Positions 59,530 to 64,000 of a stretch of 64,000 bases of DNA are shown here, piece after piece. How positions within the stretch are numbered: position 1 is the first letter of the stretch; each line of letters starts with the position of its first letter. Location of the stretch: positions 1-64,000 of the forward strand of contig JAKSLX010000006.1 of assembly GCA_024400915.1 (NCBI GenBank). The letters are read 5' to 3'. This stretch comes from Treponema sp. GTDB lineage: Bacteria; Spirochaetota; Spirochaetia; Treponematales; Treponemataceae. The position numbers were made by a program, and so were the translations under genes. Below the pieces are notes generated by a model. That model ran no database searches. It saw nothing but the letters and a program-made list of their open reading frames with translations, and was not told the origin of the DNA.

Positions 59530-61602
59530 ATGGCTTTTTATGATTCATTTGACGTTGCCGTATGTGGTGGCGGTCATGCAGGTATTGAGGCTAGCCTTGC
59601 CTGCGCACGCATGGGATTGAAAACTGTTCTCATTACTCAGACCATAGATTCAGTGGGAAGAATGTCCTGCAACCCGAGTATAGGTGGTATCGCAAAGGGA
59701 AACATCGTCCGCGAAATTGATGCCCTCGGCGGAGAAATGGGTAAGCTCATAGACAAGTCCATGATCCAGTTTCGCATGCTGAACAAAAGCCGTGGTCCTG
59801 CAGTTCAGGCACCAAGAAGCCAGGCAGACAAACTTCTGTATTCCCAGCTTGCACGCAAGACCCTTGAAACAACAGAAAACCTTTGTACCCTTATGGATAC
59901 TGTCGTTGATGTTTTGACCGTTGCATCTGATACACCGCTTCCTGAAAATTCCGACAGTTCTGCGGAACTCAACACGATTCCGGGTGAAAAGAGAAGCAAC
60001 CTTAACTATGAATATGCAACCGATGCTGCAAAAAGCGGAATGCGCCAGAAGGTCATAGGCGTTGTTACCGAGCGCGGAAGAATCGTTACATGCCGTTCCG
60101 TAGTCCTTACAACAGGAACTTTCCTTGGCGGAAGAATTTTCATCGGTGAATACGATGCCCCTTGCGGTCGCATTGGAGAGACAGGTGCCTTTGGACTTAC
60201 AGAAAGCCTTAACCGTCTTGGCTTTACGACTGGCCGCCTTAAGACTGGAACTCCTCCACGCATTCTCCGCCACACAATTGATTTTTCAAAACTTGAACTT
60301 AACGAAGGTGATGAAGAAGTAATTCCATTCAGCTTTGACACTGAAAAAGTTGAACGCCCTATGGTTCCTTGTCACCTTGTGTATACAAATCCAGAAACCC
60401 ACAGAATCATCCGCGAAAACATTGGACGCTCTCCATTGTATTCGGGAAAGATCAGCGGCATAGGTCCTCGTTATTGTCCGTCCATTGAAGATAAGGTAAT
60501 GCGCTTTGCAGAACGCGAACGCCACCAGCTTTTTGTTGAGCCGGAAGGTCTTGAAACTGATGAGATCTACCTTAACGGTTTGAGTTCTTCATTGCCAGAA
60601 GAAGTTCAGGATGCTTTCCTCCGCACAATGAGCGGTTTTGAAAACTGTGTTGTAAGTCGCCCAGGCTATGCCGTTGAATACGATTATGTTGAACCTACAC
60701 AGCTTTTCCCGAGCCTTGAAACAAAACGTGTCGCAGGACTTTTTGATGCAGGCCAGATAAACGGAACTTCAGGCTATGAAGAAGCCGCAGGTCAGGGACT
60801 CATTGCCGGAATCAACGCAGGTCTTTACGCACGGGAACACAAGAACCTTTGCGGACCTCTTTGCGCCGCAGATTCAAAAATCTATTCAAGTCCTGCAAGC
60901 GGAGAAAAAGGAAAGTTCCAGCCAAAGCCTGTGTTCAATGCAGAAGACCTTAAGAACTTTGCGGAAATTTCCGCACGGGAAACAAAGGAACTTTCGGAAA
61001 AACTTAAAAACTTCCAGACGGAAAATGGCTTCAATAATTTTGAAAAGATTCCGTCTTATGAACCTCTGGTCCTTGGACGTGATGAAGGTTATATCGGTGT
61101 TCTCATCGATGACCTTGTTACTCTTGGAACAAAGGAACCATACCGCATGTTTACCGCCCGCGCTGAATATCGCCTTAAGCTTCGCCACGACACGGCAGAC
61201 AGAAGGTTGCGTCAGAAAGGTTTCAATGTCGGCTTGATTTCAAAGGAACAGATGGATTCCATGGAACTCAAGTACCGCAATGTAGAAGAAGCCATGGCAT
61301 TTCTGGACAAGCATCCTGATGGAGAGAATCCGGGCAACTACACCTTGCTTGAATGGACTCTTGCAAAGGAAGATCACAAGTACCGCTACTACATTGAAAA
61401 GCAGGACAATCGTGTTGCAAAAATGCACCGCATGGAAAATGTCCGCATTCCGGATAACTTTGACTATTCAAAGATCGTGGCCCTTTCTTCTGAAAGCCGG
61501 GGCAAGCTTGAAAAGGTTCGCCCTGTGACTTTGGGACAGGCATCCCGCATCAGTGGAATCCGCAACAGCGACATCATGCTCCTGATGGTTTACCTTCAGT
61601 AG
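59530..61602 (+). CDS. mnmG: tRNA uridine-5-carboxymethylaminomethyl modification enzyme MnmG
   Basis: MnmG, with MnmE, makes cmnm5U34 in tRNAs. The 690-aa protein has the FAD loop CGGGHAG (residues 12-18), CNPSIGGIAKG, the C-terminal helical domain, and ends LLMVYLQ. It is about 60 residues longer than E. coli MnmG, with extra segments near residue 140-180 (Asp/Ser-rich) and near 445-510. The ATG at 59530 fits the family start MAFYDSFDV, and the upstream promoter leaves no leader. mnmE is not in the window. The next gene follows after 13 bases. Confidence 0.96.
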   Translation: MAFYDSFDVAVCGGGHAGIEASLACARMGLKTVLITQTIDSVGRMSCNPSIGGIAKGNIVREIDALGGEMGKLIDKSMIQFRMLNKSRGPAVQAPRSQADKLLYSQLARKTLETTENLCTLMDTVVDVLTVASDTPLPENSDSSAELNTIPGEKRSNLNYEYATDAAKSGMRQKVIGVVTERGRIVTCRSVVLTTGTFLGGRIFIGEYDAPCGRIGETGAFGLTESLNRLGFTTGRLKTGTPPRILRHTIDFSKLELNEGDEEVIPFSFDTEKVERPMVPCHLVYTNPETHRIIRENIGRSPLYSGKISGIGPRYCPSIEDKVMRFAERERHQLFVEPEGLETDEIYLNGLSSSLPEEVQDAFLRTMSGFENCVVSRPGYAVEYDYVEPTQLFPSLETKRVAGLFDAGQINGTSGYEEAAGQGLIAGINAGLYAREHKNLCGPLCAADSKIYSSPASGEKGKFQPKPVFNAEDLKNFAEISARETKELSEKLKNFQTENGFNNFEKIPSYEPLVLGRDEGYIGVLIDDLVTLGTKEPYRMFTARAEYRLKLRHDTADRRLRQKGFNVGLISKEQMDSMELKYRNVEEAMAFLDKHPDGENPGNYTLLEWTLAKEDHKYRYYIEKQDNRVAKMHRMENVRIPDNFDYSKIVALSSESRGKLEKVRPVTLGQASRISGIRNSDIMLLMVYLQ

Positions 61603-61615
61603 GTGGCGGCCTGTA

Positions 61616-62650
61616 ATGAGAAAACTGGCATTCTTTTCGGCCTTGTGTTTTTTTCTTTCCGCAGTTGAATATGCGATTCCAAAGCCGGTGCCTTTTTTTC
61701 GCCTTGGTCTTGCAAACCTTCCCATAATGATTTCTTTTCTCTGCATGACTCGTAAGGAAAGCACTGCCTTGATTTTCCTTAAGGTTCTTCTCCAGGGAAT
61801 CATCAGCGGAACTTTGTTTTCTTATATTTTTCTTTTTTCCTTGGCGGGATCCCTAGCTTCAGGCTTTGTAATGATGGCAATTTTTCATCTCTTTTATGAA
61901 AGAAAGCTTGTGTCCTGGCTTGGAATCAGCATGGCAGGCGGTCTTGCCAACAATCTTGCCCAGCTTGGAGTAGCCTTCATTTTTCTGTTTGGAGAGAATA
62001 CAAAATTTGTTGCGCCAGTTTTGCTTGCCATCAGTTTCGTAGCTTCAATAGCAATGGGCTTGTTTGCCAATGTCTTTGTAGAAAAATCAAAGTGGCTTGC
62101 AGATCTAAAAAATGTAAGTTGGGCGGAAGAAAAAAACGCAGAAAAAAAATCCGCAGCTGCAGAAGAAATAAAATCTTCTTCAAAGTTTCAGTCACTTATT
62201 CTGGTCTTTTCTCTTCTGATGTTCATCCTGCTTTTCTTTTCTAAATCAATTTATGTGGTAACTTCAATTTTCCTGCTGTCCATTGTTGCGTGCCTTGCAA
62301 AAAATAAAAAGGTAAAGTTTCTTCCTTCACTTGCAATAATTCTGTCCGTAACATTCTTTTCGATTCTTGTTCCTCACGGCAAAATCCTTGTGGAAATCTG
62401 GAAGCTTAAAATTACCGACGGCGCAATTCTTTCAGGTCTTGAAAGGTCAATTAAGCTTTGCAGCTGTGTTTTCCTTTCAAAACTCATTGTCAACAGGAAC
62501 ATGAAGTTGCCTTCAAAGGCAGGTCTGTTCATGTCCATGCTCTTTGAATATTTTGAAAAACTTTCAGAAAAAGATACAGATAAAAAAATAACCTTTTCAA
62601 ATTTCGTATCCATTCTGGATGAAAAACTTGAAAAGGCTTTTAGCTGCTAG
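61616..62650 (+). CDS. Gx transporter-family membrane protein with EcfT/CbiQ-like C-terminal part
   Basis: This 344-aa protein has residues 1-165 matching the Gx transporter / HepS1-type integral protein (PFFRLGLANLPIMI, GGLANNLAQLG), related to ECF-type substrate-binding S components. After a Lys/Ala/Glu linker (residues 165-195) come two or three further helices and the segment DGAILSGLERSIKLCSCVFLSKLIV, which resembles the conserved part of EcfT/CbiQ transmembrane subunits. This would be a fused S and partial T component; no ATPase gene is adjacent. It is probably co-transcribed with mnmG. Confidence 0.75.
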   Translation: MRKLAFFSALCFFLSAVEYAIPKPVPFFRLGLANLPIMISFLCMTRKESTALIFLKVLLQGIISGTLFSYIFLFSLAGSLASGFVMMAIFHLFYERKLVSWLGISMAGGLANNLAQLGVAFIFLFGENTKFVAPVLLAISFVASIAMGLFANVFVEKSKWLADLKNVSWAEEKNAEKKSAAAEEIKSSSKFQSLILVFSLLMFILLFFSKSIYVVTSIFLLSIVACLAKNKKVKFLPSLAIILSVTFFSILVPHGKILVEIWKLKITDGAILSGLERSIKLCSCVFLSKLIVNRNMKLPSKAGLFMSMLFEYFEKLSEKDTDKKITFSNFVSILDEKLEKAFSC

Positions 62651-62665
62651 GCTTGCAACAGAAAT

Positions 62666-64000
62666 TTAATTGTATAGTTTTTCCAGTTCAGGCCGACACT
62701 TTATGAATTCCAATCCGAGGACTGGGTCAAAGTGTGTTCCCAAATCCTCTTCGATAATCTGGAATGCCTTGTCGAATGAAAAATTGTCCTTGTAACATCT
62801 CTTGCTTACAAGAGCGTCAAAAACATCAGCCAGAGCCATTATTCTTGCTTCCAGCGGAATGTCAGTGCGAGAAATTTTTTCTGGATATCCTTGGCCATTC
62901 CATTTTTCGTGGTGGTAGTGGGCTACATTTACAGCGATCTTTTTGAATTCAATATCGTCAGCGGAACTCAAAACATTTTCTACGATTCTTGCACCTTCAG
63001 CAGAATGAGCCTTCATTTTTTCGTATTCTTCGTCTGTGAATTTCCCTGGCTTCCTTAAAATTGCATCGTCAACTGCAATTTTTCCAAGATCATGCATAGG
63101 AGCTGCCTTGATTACTGCATTGTAGAAACTTTCAGGAATATCCTTGTATTCAGGAACTTTCTTAAGATGTTCTGCAAAAATCTTAACGCAGGAACTTGTT
63201 CTCTTGATGTGTCCGCCTGTAGAGTTGTCGCGGCTTTCAACCATGGTTGCCATTCCCTCAATGATGGAGTTCTGTATTTCTAGAATTTTCTTTGTCTTTG
63301 ATTCGATTGATTCGGTCATGTCGTTGAGGGTGTCTGCAAGCTCTCCGAAAGAATCGTTGGCAACAAAATTTATTTTTGATGTGTAATCGCCTTCCTTGAT
63401 TTTTTCGATGCGGTCCTTGATTTTTTCAAGCGGCTTTGAAAAATAAGTGTTGAGCAGAATGGAAATTGCTATTCCGATTGCGAGAATTACGACAAGCATG
63501 TAAAAGGATTTTGTATCGATGTGAAAGTCAAATCTTTGCTGCAGAGAAAGAATCAGTGTCGAAAGGAATATGACTGGAAATAAAGTTACTGAAACATAGT
63601 TAACAATGAATAGGAATCTCACTTTCGGATATTTTGTTCCTGTATATCGTGAAAGATTTCCTTCAGAGAAATATTTTGGAAGTACATATTTTCTATGAAC
63701 TGTTTCTGTCACAAAAAATGATAGTGAGAAGGTTACTGTTGCTTCTACTGCAAGATTCAGTATTGAAGTTTTTAAAACATCTGCGACATTAAAAACATAT
63801 CCTAGACTGATTGCAATTCTGATGTAGAACAGTTCAAGAATGAAATAAGAAATCCATCCTGAAATGCCAATGGTTGAATAGGCAATGGGAAGGTTTATGA
63901 AATGGCTGATTCTTTTCTTTCTTGTTGAAAACGAATGCATGATGCAGAGTACAGTAGGGACAAGAAAGGTTAAGTACTGGGTCCAGTTACAGGTTGAACT
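62666..64000 (-). CDS. HAMP and HD-GYP domain membrane protein (5' end cut by window)
   Basis: The protein is a putative cyclic-di-GMP phosphodiesterase. Helices line the N-terminal half, followed by a HAMP domain (YFSKPLEKIKDRIEKIKEGD), a short coiled coil, and the HD-GYP domain with MHDLGKIAVDD, AHYHHEKWNGQGYPEKIS and ALADVFDAL. An ATG at 63940 exists, but the frame stays open to base 64000 and reads further hydrophobic residues (YLTFLVPTVLCIMHS), with no ribosome binding site before that ATG. The gene therefore most likely starts outside the window. All HD and GYP residues appear intact. Confidence 0.9.
   Translation of the reverse strand, partial: SSTCNWTQYLTFLVPTVLCIMHSFSTRKKRISHFINLPIAYSTIGISGWISYFILELFYIRIAISLGYVFNVADVLKTSILNLAVEATVTFSLSFFVTETVHRKYVLPKYFSEGNLSRYTGTKYPKVRFLFIVNYVSVTLFPVIFLSTLILSLQQRFDFHIDTKSFYMLVVILAIGIAISILLNTYFSKPLEKIKDRIEKIKEGDYTSKINFVANDSFGELADTLNDMTESIESKTKKILEIQNSIIEGMATMVESRDNSTGGHIKRTSSCVKIFAEHLKKVPEYKDIPESFYNAVIKAAPMHDLGKIAVDDAILRKPGKFTDEEYEKMKAHSAEGARIVENVLSSADDIEFKKIAVNVAHYHHEKWNGQGYPEKISRTDIPLEARIMALADVFDALVSKRCYKDNFSFDKAFQIIEEDLGTHFDPVLGLEFIKCRPELEKLYN

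Noticed and set aside
1..64000. CRISPR array or phage
   Set aside because: No series of regularly spaced direct repeats and no phage structural or integrase genes were seen.

Overview
The window looks like chromosome of a gut- or rumen-type Treponema (Spirochaetota). This rests on gene content and style, not on a marker search: AT-leaning base composition, many treponeme-like lipoproteins and TPR proteins, a GatB-type amidotransferase, a dCache chemoreceptor, a sigma-28-type promoter, and tRNAs without an encoded CCA. Both ends cut genes: an IS200-type transposase on the left and an HD-GYP signalling protein on the right.

Layout. 1-1440: IS200 right part, a DUF4160 pseudogene with DUF2442 (toxin-antitoxin-like pair), and a compact type I toxin-antitoxin-like locus (32-aa hydrophobic peptide opposed by a small RNA). 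1.7-11.7 kb: SPFH protein, M15 peptidase, gatB, chemoreceptor, GH3 beta-glucosidase and a B12/radical SAM protein. 11.7-16.4 kb: PTS IIA, then fatty-acid genes fabD-fabG-fabF-fabZ, with structured intergenic sequence in each gap. 16.5-29.8 kb: a Lys-rich AT-hook protein and a 4138-aa Ig-repeat surface lipoprotein. 30.1-36.2 kb (minus): ppx-ppk followed by two paralogous solute-binding-like proteins without transporter genes. 36.3-50.4 kb: a trehalase-like glycosidase, envelope proteins, TraB, RsmI-like methylase, shikimate kinase, Cys-tailed SlyD with Nfu, a CPA2 antiporter, a lytic transglycosylase, and a LysM protein with a sigma-28-like promoter. 50.6-51 kb: tRNA-Ser(UGA), tRNA-Ser(GCU), tRNA-Arg(GCG). 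51.1-64 kb: two MATE exporters, an AgrC/AgrA-like two-component system, HisC, phosphoesterase, MFS, MnmG, a Gx/ECF-type membrane protein and the HD-GYP protein.

Most notable. (1) Three dispersed small RNAs (about 1242-1338, 3741-3837, 29948-30041) share promoter, topology and terminator. Only the first still faces an intact toxin ORF, so the family looks like a type I toxin-antitoxin antisense RNA with two orphans. (2) Two unlinked structured RNAs (13366-13501 and about 57899-58190) share a near-identical 31-34 nt core plus a second box that lies on the other side of the core, suggesting a permuted RNA family I do not recognise. (3) At least seven genes have a -10 box ending 6-7 nt before the ATG, implying leaderless mRNAs. 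(4) A possible pseudoknotted RNA directly follows the AgrC/AgrA-like genes. All structures were found by eye and need covariance or RNA-seq testing.
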